From Nymphaea colorata (taxonomy: Eukaryota > Streptophyta > Magnoliopsida > Nymphaeales > Nymphaeaceae): DNA of 64,000 nucleotides. The stretch spans positions 19,962,370-20,026,369 of the forward strand of contig NC_045140.1 of assembly GCF_008831285.2 (NCBI RefSeq), in the 5' to 3' direction. Positions 20,259 to 33,400 of this stretch are shown in pieces. The notes under the pieces are model-generated. The model was not told the DNA's origin. It worked only from the letters and a program-made list of their open reading frames with translations, and did no database searches. The position numbers were made by a program, and so were the translations under genes. Numbering within the stretch: position 1 is the first letter of the stretch; each line of letters opens with the position of its first letter.

Positions 20259-22018
20259 CTACAGGAAATTCACATCCATGCATAGATCAGAGTCCAGACC
20301 AATGCAGATACACCACTTGCTAGAAGCAGCATAAAACTACAGATTCTCAAGATAATCTTCTCTCCCTTGTCAGACAACCCATTTCCCTGCTTTGTTGATA
20401 GGATGAATGGTATACCATAGTCCATAAAGCATGCTTAATATGCAGTTACATGATAATTTTGATTTTCTTAATGTCAATACCTGATGCTATGGGCAAGGAC
20501 CGTCTTTGTTTTGCTATCTCCTGCCTCCTGAATCATGCGAACAAAGTACGACAAAGAATTCTGATTAGTTCATTTACAAAAAAGATTAGATTGTGAATCA
20601 TGCAATGCCACAGTTTCTAAGTATGATACTTTATATTCAACAGTACCTGGATCGTTGACTGTGTCAGAAGCTAAGAACAAAAGCAGCAATAACTATTTCA
20701 GCTACACCCTCAAATAAGAATAAGATAACAGAAAAACTGCCCCAAGATATCATAATAAGGCCTTTGTTGAAATGGAAGTCGGAGGGTTGCTGAACAGAAA
20801 AATCATCTAAGCTAGTGTGTTCCAGCCTCCAGGTAAGGAAGAACCTCAAGAAAGAAAGAAAAAAGAAGCCAACTCAAAGTGTTAGGCGTCGAGTATAAGA
20901 TTATGGGACTGATCCAGTAGTGCTTTATATATATGGTCGAAGGAACTGAGTTGGGAATCATCATGGGCATTGAATGTCTGGCCCCTCTGGTGAGGAGATC
21001 CCTGATCGGGGAGTAGGGGTGAGTGATGCATTGTTGGGTTTCTTTTGTAAAGGGGGGTGATCCTTGTTATAATGGCTAACACAAAGAAGCATGAATGCTT
21101 AGTAAAGTCGTTAGTTAAATTAGATACATGCATAGCTACGTGGCAGAAATGTTCTAGTAAGACATCTGTGAAAAAGATATCATACCGTAAACTGCACAGA
21201 ATTGTGCTGACTGAGTCTATTGACAAATGTGAAAAGATTCACAGAAAGAAAACAGAATCCTGCATTTACCAAAGCAAGCTGAAACTTAAAACAGCAAACT
21301 GAAACAGGTCCAATAATTCAGTTAAGCGAACACTCTTCACATAGGTATAGGCTTGACACATAGGCAGAGGCATGAATTATAACATTAGTTGTTAAGGCGT
21401 GGACTAGTCCACGCCCGTCGCCTAAGTTCATCGCTTAGGCAACCTGTGATGGACTGGCGCCTGTGTGCCTAAGTCCAGGGGAAGGTGAATTTTGAAAGTC
21501 ACCTCCAAATTAAGTCCTGTAATTTTATTATACACTGTTATACCGTACATACTTATGTTATATGCAGTTATATTACATAATATGTATTCTTTAAGTATAC
21601 TTCGCTGTACATTAATTACATCTTCTATACTCATATTCTATATGAAGAAGACCAGTATGTTCCGAGTCATGCACACATATGACCCATGGGCCGGACTCCT
21701 ATGGCCTGCTCACAAGAGGAGATAATTGAGTTGAACGTTGATTTTGGGGTGGGGGGTCCTAGTTGAGAAAACACATAGAGAAAATTAATTTTCCACATGT
21801 TGCCAAAATATCGCAAAACACATAGAGAAAATTAATTTTCGACATGTTGCCAAAATATCACCTTCGAATACCTTTTTTCAACTGTAGAGTGAAATATAAA
21901 ATATATGGATTTAATTGTAACCATTTTCTACTAGTGAAATCACCAGCACATGCTACTAAACCAGAAGCATGTCTAGTTCCTTTACATAGAACATACAACT
22001 TTTCTAACTAAAACCTAC
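20259..22018. other. Intergenic, mostly unassigned
   Basis: No exon recognised. A minus-strand open frame at 20882-21226 has no recognisable domain. A GC-richer fold-back segment at about 21390-21480 has GCCTAAG/CTTAGGC motifs related to those at 17335. A 47-bp duplication lies at 21768-21861. Confidence 0.45.
21768..21861. repeat. 47-bp tandem duplication
   Basis: 'aaaacacatagagaaaatta' begins at 21768 and at 21815. The copies differ by one or two bases. Confidence 0.9.
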
Positions 22019-24265
22019 CAAAGCATCATGCTCATCCTTAACCTGAGAAAGATGCTCGAGTTCCTTTTCGCGGAGTTGCTTCAGTGCTTCGTCATGTTCC
22101 CTCTCAGTTTCAGTCAAAATATTGTTTTGCCTAATTTCGAGACTAGTATAACTCAGGATAGTCTAACAAAGCCACAAGCACCCATAACTAGACCAAAGGA
22201 CCAATACAACTAGGGAAGGAGGGACCTCTTCCTTCTCCAACTTGATGATTTCCCATTTCAACAGCTCATATTTCATCCGGATGCATTCCTCGGAAAACAG
22301 TAGCATGATCACCTTTCTTGCAAAGAAAAGTAGTTGCCATCAGTCCGTTGTCAGGAGAAAGGTACCCGATCATTTCTTTGAGAAATCTCCTTTAAGTGCC
22401 TCAGTGACTCTTTAACTGTTTGGCTTCCAGCATCATCACATACTTCTTTTTGGCTTCAGCAAGAGAGCACTCAACAGCACTAAGTGACGACTGCACCTGC
22501 AAGAAAAAGTGACACCATGTGTGGCAGGACCAACCATGTTGATAAATGATAATCTTTTGAGCCCAATTAATAAAGAATACCTGCACAATGTTCCCAACCA
22601 ATTCCTTCTCCTTTTCTTTAAGATTCAATTCAACCTTTTCCCTGTCATCCAGCTGAACAGTGAACACGAAGCAGCCTGATTTGGATCTCCAATGATTCCA
22701 CACGCTTGCAATTCTTCTCAATATCTTCATGAAGAGCATCAATTTCATCTTTTTTTCCCTGCAACAGAGACCCTGTTTTTCTTGAGCATCTCGGTTGAGT
22801 GATTCCAAACTCAAGATTTGCATCTTTAACTCTTGCTGAAATTCCAATCTCTCAGAGATGGGCCACAATGCAGAACTTTTAACCAAGTAATATCCAGTCA
22901 TACCTTTTGATCTTCAAATTTACTCAAGGTTTTTGATGACTGATACTTTCTCTTCTAGCTCAGCAATTGTGGCCATCAATTCAGTCTCCTTTGATCTGAA
23001 GCGTTCTCCAATTCAAGTTGAGATTTCTGAATTTTCTCCCTTGCAATTTCACGTTCCTCCTTGATTTGCAAAGTTACATCATCCCGGTCCCTGCAAAGCT
23101 CTATTAACTGATTTTTTAAAAGTGAAAAAGCAACTAACATTTTCAGAAAGTACGGTTGAGACAGCAGCCGGTTTTTTTTTTTTTAATCCTTTGGAAACGT
23201 ACATTTGTACAGTGAAAGCACTATCTGCACATTCCAGCTTGAAGGTTAATGAATTCAGCTTTATGTTTAAATCATCGAATGCTACTGAACTCGCAGCCAA
23301 TTTATTCTCGAAGCACTTCTTGTCTCTCTCAGCTTCTCAAAACGAAATAATATCATTTTTTTTTTTTTGTGTAACGCCCTCTTATGGCTAAACCAGACAG
23401 CCAAACTCTTCAAGGAAATACTGGATTTAAGTTCAGATGCAAATGCACTATACCAAGAAAACAACGGCTGCTACCTTCCTCCACCTGCTGAGCAAGTCGC
23501 TGCAGAGCCTCTCTCAGTTGATCAGGCAATGACTCATTTAAGCATCATTTTTAATCCAAACTACTCCATATCTTTGAATCTTCACCCTGTTTTACTTTCA
23601 GCCTTGCATTTTCATTGTTTACGCTTTGTAACTTTGCCTCAAGGGCATGAATTCGATCTGTCAATTTCTTCAGTCTCAAACTCTGCAACATGAATGGCGA
23701 AGTACGAATTCCCAAAGACATTCCTTTTCAAGTAAAAGTGACGTATTCGCAGTTTTAAATGCAACAGATTGATTTACACTAAAAATCGTCCTGAAAGGAC
23801 CAAGACAGCATAAATTTCGTGTTGGAAAAACAAAAATCGGACCTCAACCAAACATTTAAACATCCAAATGGTATTCAACGGTCAAAAACAATTGAGCGAG
23901 GTAAAGATGAACTCAGAGGAAACGAAGAAAAGATATCGAATGATGATCAAGAAACACAGGTAGGACATACGGCCATTTCGAGTTCTGAATTGGCAGAATC
24001 TTGATCCTTAACCATTTTCTCTGAAAATTAAGAATTAAAGAGAAATCGTCATCAACGTGTCTCAAATCTCATTTTTCCTGCTAGACGAAAAACCAAGAAA
24101 ACAGAATTTCCAGAAACTACCGCCAGTAATGTTTAGATTGACCAAACTTTTCCCCGATATGCCAGCGAAAGACATCTGTAATGGAATCTTGAAGCTTCTT
24201 GAAGTTTCATTGAGTGATATGAGTTGATCCAGCGGGTTCAGAGTTGAAGAACTTGTATTCTGCAT
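22019..24265 (-). pseudogene. ZYP1-like synaptonemal complex transverse filament gene, internally deleted and frameshifted
   Basis: ZYP1 is the coiled-coil protein that zips homologous chromosomes in meiosis. Nine minus-strand exons are recognisable. 24121-24265 has ATG, LDQLISLNETSRSF and SLVNLNIT. 23971-24020 has EKMVKDQDSANSELEMA. 23475-23682 has KKLTDRIHALEAKLQSVNNE and QLREALQRLAQQVEE. 23203-23332 has AERDKKCFENKLAASS. 22904-23090 has RDRDDVTLQIKEEREIAREK and TELMATIAELEE. 22581-22835 has QELKMQILSLES and QLDDREKVELNLKEKEKEL. 22366-22496 has LAEAKKKYVMMLEAKQL and LRHLKEISQRND. 22226-22288 has IRMKYELLKWEIIKLEKEE. 22019 to about 22135 has ILTETEREHDEALKQLREKE. Exon joins are mostly in phase. 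Exon 5 passes directly, over a 68-base intron, to a segment far downstream in the family, so roughly the central 200 residues are missing. At least five single-base frameshifts occur, and no C-terminal basic region is found left of 22019. Assignment rests on recalled family sequence but spans many exons. Confidence 0.8.
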
Positions 24266-24512
24266 CGAGGGAGAATCGTTTGCGTTCCGAGAAATTGACC
24301 TTGGAGGGGCGATTAAAAAAGAAGGCCGCCAAAGGAGACAATGAAGAAAATGACGTATAGAAAAATCTAGCGGGACAGACGAATGAGTAGAGGAAAGGAG
24401 AGGGAGATGGAGACAAAAAGGAGAAAAAAGCGAGGGAGAGAGTGACAATTGAAATGAGAAAGGAAGCGGGAAATCTTGCTTTTATAGTGGAGCGCTGTTG
24501 GGTCACACGTAA

Positions 24513-24703
24513 ACGTAAGTTACGCGTTCTCGACAATGTGGACGACACGGAAACGGTAACGGCCTGGCGTATCACACGTAAGTTACGCGTTCTCGACAAT
24601 GTGGACGACACGGAAACGGTAACGGCCTGGCGTATCACACGTAAGTTACGCGTTCTCGACAATGTGGACGACACGAAAACGGTAACGGTCTGGCCTAATC
24701 ACT
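24513..24703. repeat. 63-bp tandem repeat, three copies
   Basis: 'gtaagttacgcgttctcgac' begins at 24515, 24578 and 24641. Copies one and two are nearly identical and copy three differs near its end (cggtctggcctaatcac). Units are CG-rich with several CpG-containing motifs (gttacgcg, ggacgacacgg, cggtaacgg). The array lies about 250-440 bases upstream of the ZYP1-like start codon, where its promoter would be. Confidence 0.95.
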
Positions 24704-26392
24704 AGAAATTTCGTTTACGGACGGAAATCAAGATTTACATCATTGAAAAATAAAACTTGCTAAGGATGATGCATTACTTTCACATAAAAAAGCTTATGGT
24801 GCTCAATTAACTTTATGAAATAGTCCGGAAGGTGCAATTTAGTTGCTGCCAACAAGTTTCTACATGTGTGGTATATTATCAACGAAGTACTTAAGATAGG
24901 ACAAACTTAATATTGCTATATGCGGTTTACGTGTAAAATGGCAGAATGTGTAGGTTTTCTTTAATTTCAAACTTTATAAAAAAATGAATAGATTTGGTTT
25001 TGAATTCTTAATTAATTAATTAATTGCATATGTTGAACACGCAGTCCATCAATTTACTAATTATAAGCTAGCTAGAAAATACTGGCAACAATTTCGTTTG
25101 TGTTCTCAAAAAGAAGAGCGAGAAGCCATTTGATAAGAAGTAGCCTGACTAATTCCCACTCTAAATAATTTGAGAAGCCATTAGTTTATAAAATTCAATT
25201 TATTCACTTCCCCACTCTCACTTCATATGTCCACTTCATGTGCTACATGATAACCACAGGAAAATTCCTGCATGCACCTTTCACATAGTTAGTGGATTCG
25301 CTTCAGAATTGGCCGAGATTTTTTGAGAGATTCTCAGGATAATGAAGGTTCGAGATAATTATCACTATAGTTGGAGCAACTAAAGTGATAATGTTGTTTC
25401 TTGTCCACTAATGGTGCGGTTTCGGTAAGACTGGCCTGTTTAGTTAATCAATTAGATATAGTGATCGGCAAATTAACATGCATACATAATCCAAAGTCAG
25501 TGTGAACAAAGTACAAAAACACTATTAGTTAGCAAACTCTGTGAATCACAAGATCGATCTAGGACGTTCAAAGCATTTGGATTCCCACTTATTAAAGCGC
25601 CCATTCAAGTTCGGAATGCGGCCCATATGGAAAATAAGGTGAAACTAATATTGACCTGAAAGATCTATTAATTGCGTGTTGATCCAGAAGAAATTCATTA
25701 ATAAGAGTCTCTGTTTCAAGAGTTTTTACAACAGGTAATTGCGTGTTGTGACTTAGAATGTAATGTAAAAATTTGGGAAGTTATTATAGAATTACTAAAG
25801 TAATCAAGATAAAGCTTGTGACTATAAGCATAAACAAAGTTTAAAAATTAACAATCATTAGTTTTGCATCTGTCCTCTATTAGTTAACTTAAATGTTTTA
25901 ACCATCATCTTATTCTCCTTGAAGTTCTACCTTTTTTCAGGACAGGACACATAGATTCTTGTCATTTTCTTATGGTCCTTCATAGTTGATTGTATCGCAT
26001 TTTCTTTTTGGAATGTAGCAGCAGGTTCTTTTCAATCAATGCATAAGAAGCCTCATAAAATGAAGTAATGACATGCATATATAATAATATATATGTATAC
26101 ATATATATATATATATTATTTATTTATATAGTTATATTATATTTCTTAGATGAATTTTATGGCAGCTTTTTTTACTGGTGGTCTAAATTCAAAACTAGAA
26201 TTCTGGAATTCTCAATTTATTATTAGTCGATACCAGGTTTTCAGTCCTAGAGATGATACTGATGTGAGATCCTGGTTGCTGATGTGCTATGAACCTGCAA
26301 ACGTGCATGACAAATTGAGGTTGCAAGTGAGAAATGTTTGTTGAATAGTAGTTTGTTGAAAGTTAAATGTTGATGAGGTATCTCTCTTTCAG
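24704..26392. other. Intergenic, no gene recognised
   Basis: AT-rich, including a TA-rich tract at about 26075-26135. A + strand frame at 26150-26344 (RDDTDVRSWLLMCYEPANV) is exon-like but not recognised. Confidence 0.5.
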
Positions 26393-26452
26393 GGCCTTAC
26401 AGGTCTGTTAGAGTCACCAATTCAAGGAGCTGAGAGACATGGGCTTCCTGGA
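26393..26452 (+). pseudogene. VPS13-like single exon
   Basis: A 60-base open segment bounded by ctctctttcag and GT reads GLTGLLESPIQGAERHGLPG. Glycine-rich segments of this type, with GAEKHGLPG, occur near the C-terminal part of plant VPS13 bulk lipid-transfer proteins. No neighbouring VPS13 exon was found before the gap at 26662, so this is either an isolated fragment or part of a gene cut by the gap. The match is short. Confidence 0.45.
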
Positions 26453-26661
26453 GTATATCTAAATGCGGTTAAATCAGTTGAACTTCTAATCCGTGTAAAC
26501 GCAAAAATTTTAATTTCAAAGCCTACAGTTATCATCACATCAGCCAGCCATATTGCAATCTAGACGCCAATGCTAGATTCATAATGCCATCTTCAGGCAA
26601 TAGAACCATCCATATAGATATATAATACATGATAACAAGGAAATATCTTAAATCTTCAAAA

Positions 26662-26761
26662 NNNNNNNNNNNNNNNNNNNNNNNNNNNNNNNNNNNNNNN
26701 NNNNNNNNNNNNNNNNNNNNNNNNNNNNNNNNNNNNNNNNNNNNNNNNNNNNNNNNNNNNN
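26662..26761. other. Assembly gap (100 N)
   Basis: Exactly 100 undetermined bases. This is a scaffold gap of conventional size, so the true length is unknown. It falls at the left edge of the tandem array. Confidence 0.99.
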
Positions 26762-29700
26762 ACGTTTTTTCCTATTTCAATTCTAGAATTTCCCTTGCGA
26801 TTCGGCAACGCGATTGTGATAATACAATTGCACAAAAATGATGCGAAATGTTTTGAGAATGTACCTCAGTTGATACCTAAGTCTTGGATGTCTGTGGTAC
26901 TGAACCTAAAACATTTTGTTCTTTCCATATTTTTCTCTGTGTTATTTTCAACCTCGCCGTATAATATCCGAGAAAAACCATGCAGTTCAAAGCTTCGAAA
27001 GGTTATTTCTAACTATGCTACAAAGTAAGGAAGAATCCTATATCTAACAAGGAAAGAATCTTACCAAGCTTTTTAGGAAATATGGGTTCGTTGTCACTGT
27101 ACTTCAATAGTCCACCAAATACTCCACATCTTTTGGTGCAAATACTTCTATGGGTTTTTCAATTTTGGATCTACTCAAGAAAAAACTGGATCGGATTAAC
27201 TGCACATAAAAAAACATTTGCATAAGAAGAGAGAGACTTTAAAATCACCACTGTGATGATAACAGTGGTTAGCAACATGAGTTATTTGTAACAATGGTTC
27301 GTTGACGCCGTTAAAAACCCGATGACAATATAAAATCTTAGAGTAAACTTAAGCATATTTTGTAACAAATTTAAATCATTTATAAAGATGTTTAAAAGTT
27401 TATGAAATTTCATTATATTATCTGTGTATAAGTTTCATAAAGAAATCCTGACTACTAAACAATGGTTGCAAAATGATAATAACTGCAAATTTAGCCAAAG
27501 GTGTAGCAATTTAAATCACAAAAAGTAATCGGTTTTCTGAAAAATTTAAAAATATTGAGAATGATCCTCAAAAAATGAGTTCACAATTGTGAACTATCTA
27601 ATAATTTAAAATTACTCAGTAAAATGTCAACTTATTTTGTAAAGTAATTTAAAAATCAATTTTGAAAAAGTCGTTGATATTCTTTTAAAAAGCTTTCAAT
27701 AAATATTACAGAATAGTGCAAAAATTCTACAAGAGATTTGAAAACAATGACAGAATCTTGAAGGAATGTTTAATTTTTTATTCAAGTTCAAAATTTTTTT
27801 TTGGAAATAAAAGTTTTGGATGATCACGAAGACAAATTTTTGTATACGTTTATGAGAATATAATAATAGATGAGAAATGCTTGCACGAGTTTTGAAATAA
27901 TCATTAAATGTTCATAAACATAATTTTGGAACTGAAAAAAATAATTAACTTCAACACTATTTTGATCCTAAAGCAGAGAAAAAGTAATCAAATTGCCTTA
28001 CTTAAGAACACATGAAAATAGATAGAAATGATTGCATGAATTTTGAAATAATCACAAAACCTTCCATACAGAATTTCGACTAACAAAATAATTAACTAAT
28101 ACTAGGTCTGATCTCAAAACCACAGAAAAGTAATCAAATTGCCTAAGCCTAAGGAAAACTAACAGAATGGCCGCTTCAGAAAAAACAACTAAAGAAATGA
28201 ATAACAACTTTGCAATTTCAGCACAACTAATTAAATGACCACGAACCTTGCAGCTTCAGCCAAATAAGGGTTTAAAAGTCAATCACAAGATATCTTAAGA
28301 ACGATACCCAGTGCTGATGCATAAGATCCCAAGCCTTCCCACTCAAAGCATAACAGATAATAAACTAATCTGTCATGCATTTTGATAGACAGCCTGTGCA
28401 CAGCAAATAAAACATGAAACTACTGTCAGTTAACAAGAAATTCAAATGACTAGAACTCAATTAAATGCAGCGATTGTTTTCTAAAGACTAGCAAAAACAT
28501 TGGATTTCATCCATCATAAATAAGGATAAGAACCAAAACAAATGCTTTCGAAAATCAAATACCCGCAAAATATTGAATCCCTACCATCTTTGCCTCTGAC
28601 ATGTCACCACGGGAAGTGCTGTAGTTTGCTTCTCATTCAGTTTTTGGAACACCTTTAGCCCTCCACAACTTTACAAGCCTGCCACACGCATTAGACAACT
28701 ATGAAAGAGAGATTGGTAAAGCAGACCGGACAGCAACTTCTTCACAACAAAAAATGAGACCACTTGAATCCCATCCTCGACAGCTCAAGTACAAGATTCA
28801 CCAATCTTATCTCTCTCTCTCTCTCTTAAAGTATCCCAACTCAAAACAAATTTTTATGCAAACTCAAGCAGCAAGGTACCTCACTATAAATGCAGCTACA
28901 TGAACAAGTACGAGAAAAATCACCACCATACCTAGCTGACAAGTTTCAAACCTGGTCTGCTTTTGTCTATGAATCAGTTTCTGCCCATGAACTTCCTCAA
29001 CACCAAGTTGGGGTTCTTCAAGCACCTACAACAGGTCAAATATCCTTCATGCATCCAGACACAGACCACACATTGTCTTACTTCACTCTATAGTTATCCT
29101 AGAATTGGATGAAAGAACACAAAACAAAAGAAAGTGTCTTGCCTTAAATGAGCTTCTCGCTTCAATTGGTTCCTTCCTCACCACCTGGTCCAAGACCCAC
29201 TGGACAGCACCTCAATGACATGTTTCTAATATTAGCTGATCAGCTTCTTTAAGAGTTTATCATCAATACAGCATCACTTCCCTTCCTCAAACCAGCTAAA
29301 AGGAGAAGAAAGGCTGACCTCACCCTTAAATGTGCTGATGAACAGCCCATGATCCCTGAAGTCAAATCAGCCGAATGAGTGGTTTCTTTAAAAAATAAGA
29401 GATGCCTTCCACAACTATCAAACACCAATGACCATATGCATAAGCATAGACATATTTTCTTCTAGCTGAATAAGAAAAGCAATTTTGTGGATTTAAATAA
29501 CAGACACCAGCAAGGATATATCCAGGTAGAAGGCAAATATTGGCAAAGGCAGAAGACAAGGCTTTCATCCCTGCCTAAATGGGTTTCTGTCATTTGAAAA
29601 ATGTGCCAGTGGTGCTTATATCATTTCATCTAAGAAAAGCATCTATAATTGTCATTTCTAAAGGCTAACATGGAAAACTTTAGGCAAAGATGGATTTCGC

Positions 29701-30161
29701 TTGCCAATCTGAGAATGGCAATTTGCTGTGCAGAGATACCAGTTAGATGAATTAGATATTGAACTACACGTGGCTGCTGTTGATAACACAACTGAAAATT
29801 TATTAAAATTTTGACAGAGGTTAGACAAAAAATGTCCATTGATCAAAGGATAGACAAAAGTTCAGAGCTCTTACTGAAAATATTCAAATCTGAACATAAG
29901 CTAAGATGATTGTTCTCTGGATCAGTGGTACATGAAAATTGTATAATCATTCTTTGTTTGTCTCCTAACAATAGGGAAAACATGTCCTCTCCAGCTCTCC
30001 CTTATTGGACAACGCCAGGTTGAAATAGTTGAAGGGGTTCATGTCCTTCATGTAGGAAGATACACATCTCCCTTAGAGGAGATCAAGAATGCTTCCTACC
30101 AACTTTTACAAAGTGTTGGCCCAAAAATAATCAGCTCAGCAAATAGGTTATGCAAAAACAT

Positions 30162-30162
<1 letters not shown>

Positions 30163-30222
<60 letters not shown>
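30163..30222. repeat. (CT)n(CA)n microsatellite, unit A
   Basis: About 23 CT units followed by seven CA units. The counterpart in unit B (39448-39521) has interrupted CT units and a different length. Confidence 0.95.
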
Positions 30223-30223
<1 letters not shown>

Positions 30224-30241
30224 AACTCATAGGATCAAAAT

Positions 30242-30466
30242 TAAGCCTGGGCATCGAGCCCAGGCCCGAAAAGTTCAGCCCGGGTCGGCCCGGGGGCCTG
30301 ATTCAGCCCAATTTATTTTTTTGTATTATTTTTTATATTTAAAAAATATTGTACATTAAAAAAATATTTTTATTTTAACCGGGCCGGGCCCGAGCTCGGA
30401 TGTCGGGTATCGGACCGGGCCCGTAGTAGATTTTCGGGTGTCAGGCCAGCCGGATGCCCAAGCCTA
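30242..30466. mobile_element. hAT-type MITE in unit A
   Basis: A 225-bp GC-rich element with terminal inverted repeats: left taagcctgggcatc, right (reverse complement) taggcttgggcatc. It is flanked by an exact 8-bp duplication atcaaaat (30234-30241 and 30467-30474). An 8-bp target duplication with short inverted ends points to the hAT superfamily. It has no coding capacity. Internal 'gggcccg' and 'cgggcc' phrases fold back. Confidence 0.85.
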
Positions 30467-33400
30467 ATCAAAATCATGCTGCAGTTAGAATCATCTTTAA
30501 AATTCAAACTTTTCATAAAACTTGGTAGTAAATGCAATTATATAGAAAACAGATCCTGGTCCCAAATCAGTTCCATGGTTCCCTTCCGCTTTGACTTTCT
30601 CATTCAGGTAAACTACACGGTATTTATTCCTATCAATTTTCCCACAGGAACATCATTGATACTCTCAAGTACTCTTTGTTTATTTAGTTCTTTCTACATT
30701 CTAGATATACTTTTTGTTCCATCATCTATGTTTTTATGCATTTATTTCATTACGCTAATTGTGAAAGCCTTTGTTATTAAGCTACATATAGTTTTTATCA
30801 TTTATTACTGCTCACCTACACTTTCTAAAAGTTTTTAAATGCCAAAGTTTTCAAGAGATATATGAAGCATTATCAACAGAACTATGTTCTTCAAGATTTT
30901 GCCTTGCTAAGGTTGTCAATCACTAACACTCCAGGGCCATATGAACCTATTTCATGAAATGCACCGAAACCAAAGCAAGCCATCGTAGTCTCCTAGATAA
31001 AAATAAATAAACACCACAGAACTTGGGCAAATCCCAGGAGGCTCACAGAACCAACATGTCTACAGGATTAACTGTGAAAAATAGCATGTCAACATTATCG
31101 AAACAAAAGAAGTTCTTCTGCAATCAAGGAATCAGAATCTGACAATAAAGCTTTGTTTTCATGAACTACCAAACCGAGAACCCATGAATAAACAAAAAAA
31201 TGTCTAGTGCTTTGCATTCTCATAAAATTTAATTCCAAACCATTGTGGCATGAGAACAAGTTTAATTCGTTCAGTTTTTCCTTAAATATTTTACAATGGG
31301 TAACAAGGTCCAGAAAACAAAAACTTAGTTGTGATATCACATGCATAGTGCACTGTGACTCTTTTAACTTCACAAAGATTGACATTACCTATATCTGCAA
31401 ATGCATTAATCATAAGAGAGCAAGACAACAGACTTGTCTTATCCAAGATTCTTTGATAGAGGCATTGGATTGTGGTACAAGAAATGAGAAAAGGAGCCCT
31501 TTTCAAGTTGAACAAGTTCAATGCAAAGAAATATGAGTTTTCCCTCTCAAATGGCATCTGCATTGAATCGGGCCCACTGATAAACAAAGTAGCATGACAA
31601 AGAAGAAAATAAAGCATCAACAACACAGGAAGTGATTACCCTTAATATGTGCAGAAGTATCCTTCACAATGACAATGAGACTCATTTTTAACTCATCCAT
31701 AACAAGAGAGGTCATTGCAAACAACAGCAACTAGCTGATTGCAACCAAATGCTACAAATGACACCAAGTACTGCATAACTCAAGGCAAAATAAAATTGAA
31801 GTACCGCAACCACATTTAAGAATATCAGGAAGCAAACTTTGATGCTCTGGGACCACGGGGAGGAATCTGATAACACCTTTAATATGTTTTACCATTGGAT
31901 TTTCAACCTAAGGAACATGGAATTGCAGTACTTCTATAAGCTATTTCCATAACAACTGTTGTATGTTACCATTGGTTTTTTAACCTAAGGGCATTACCTT
32001 CTTCTCAACAGATGCAAATTATCAAGATACATGATCATGTTCCAAGCATCTCAGCACAACATTGATCGAGTCAATCACAAAGACACTGAATTTTTTTTGG
32101 GGATAAAGCAGCTATGTCAAACAACATCAATTATTGGACGATCAACTATGTCTTACCCAATTTAGGAACGAATCAAGGTGCTAGCTCACTTCGTAGGTCA
32201 TGTCCTTCCGGGTAATGTGTACTTTAACCTGTATCACAACCATAACAACATCAGAAGACAACGTCACATTGTGAAATAGACGCAAATCACAAGCAACAAA
32301 CATCAAATCACCTGGCCACCCCGTTCCGTCCAAAACGATGTCTCAATGCCGACCTAATTCTTGCCGTGGAACACTCTCGATCTTGACGTCCTCTCGAGAT
32401 CAGAACCCCAGGCGACATGATGTGCCCTTTGCTACCCTAGTTTTTGAATCTCCTCAAGAAATTGAACTTCGCGCTCCTGTAAACGAGGGAACCCATAGAG
32501 CGAACACGGGAAGGAAGGATAAGCGATGGAAAAGGAGGAAACCTGCAAAACACACAGTTCGGAAGCATTAGGAGCCGATGCGATTAAAGAAAAACATCAA
32601 TAAAATAAAACGATGTCCGATCGTCGTACGTAAATCTTGGGAGAAAAATAATGAGAATCACGATATCTTCGGAGAAAAAGAATGAGAATAACGATGGCTG
32701 GTCACTTACGTAATATATGTATTGGTAGTTTCGCTGGTCGCTACTTCGGTGGTTCAACGATAAACCAGCCTTCTGATACTGTTAAATCGGATGGCATGTT
32801 CTTAACAGCATTTAAATAATAAACAAAACTTGTGTCTTTTCTTGGGCGGACGTTTGCAGCCTGCGACATTTGTTGATAGTAGATATTAAAACCAAGAAAG
32901 TTTATACCATTAGCTATTAAAACATTATAAAACTTACTTTATAAGTGCAAGTTCCATGAAGGCACATAAAATTTGATGTTCTGAATTTATATGTGTTTGA
33001 CTTTATAAGAATCAAATTCCATAGAATTTGAGGGTTAGAAAGACTAGGAGTCAAAGAAAATTTGGGACATGCATACATACACAGGGTACAATGTCTTCCA
33101 TTAATTTCGAGCTGACATATTTTTAACCTATGTCATCGGGATGCAGGTGCCGGAATGGCACATTCCAAAAAATTTATGTGCAGCAGGACGGCAAGAGTTT
33201 TTTTTTTTTACTTCATTATATATATAACAGAATAAGCATGTATATATTATTATTATAATTTAGTTATTAATGTATATAACATACTTGAATAATTGTATTG
33301 CATAGGAAAATGTCATAACAATAAGTAATTTAGTAATATGACATTCTAATTGGGCTCGGGTGTGAGTTGGAGCTGCACCCATGTCTGGTGCGCACTCGAC

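Noticed and set aside
20882-21226. 114-codon minus-strand frame
   Set aside because: No recognisable domain, no splice context and no similarity to the neighbouring helicase or ZYP1-like fragments.
24207-24705. Repetitive proteins through the 63-bp repeats
   Set aside because: The frames exist because the period is a multiple of 3. No start context, exon pattern or homology.
26629-26841. Open frame spanning the N gap
   Set aside because: It contains undetermined residues and is an artefact of translating N.
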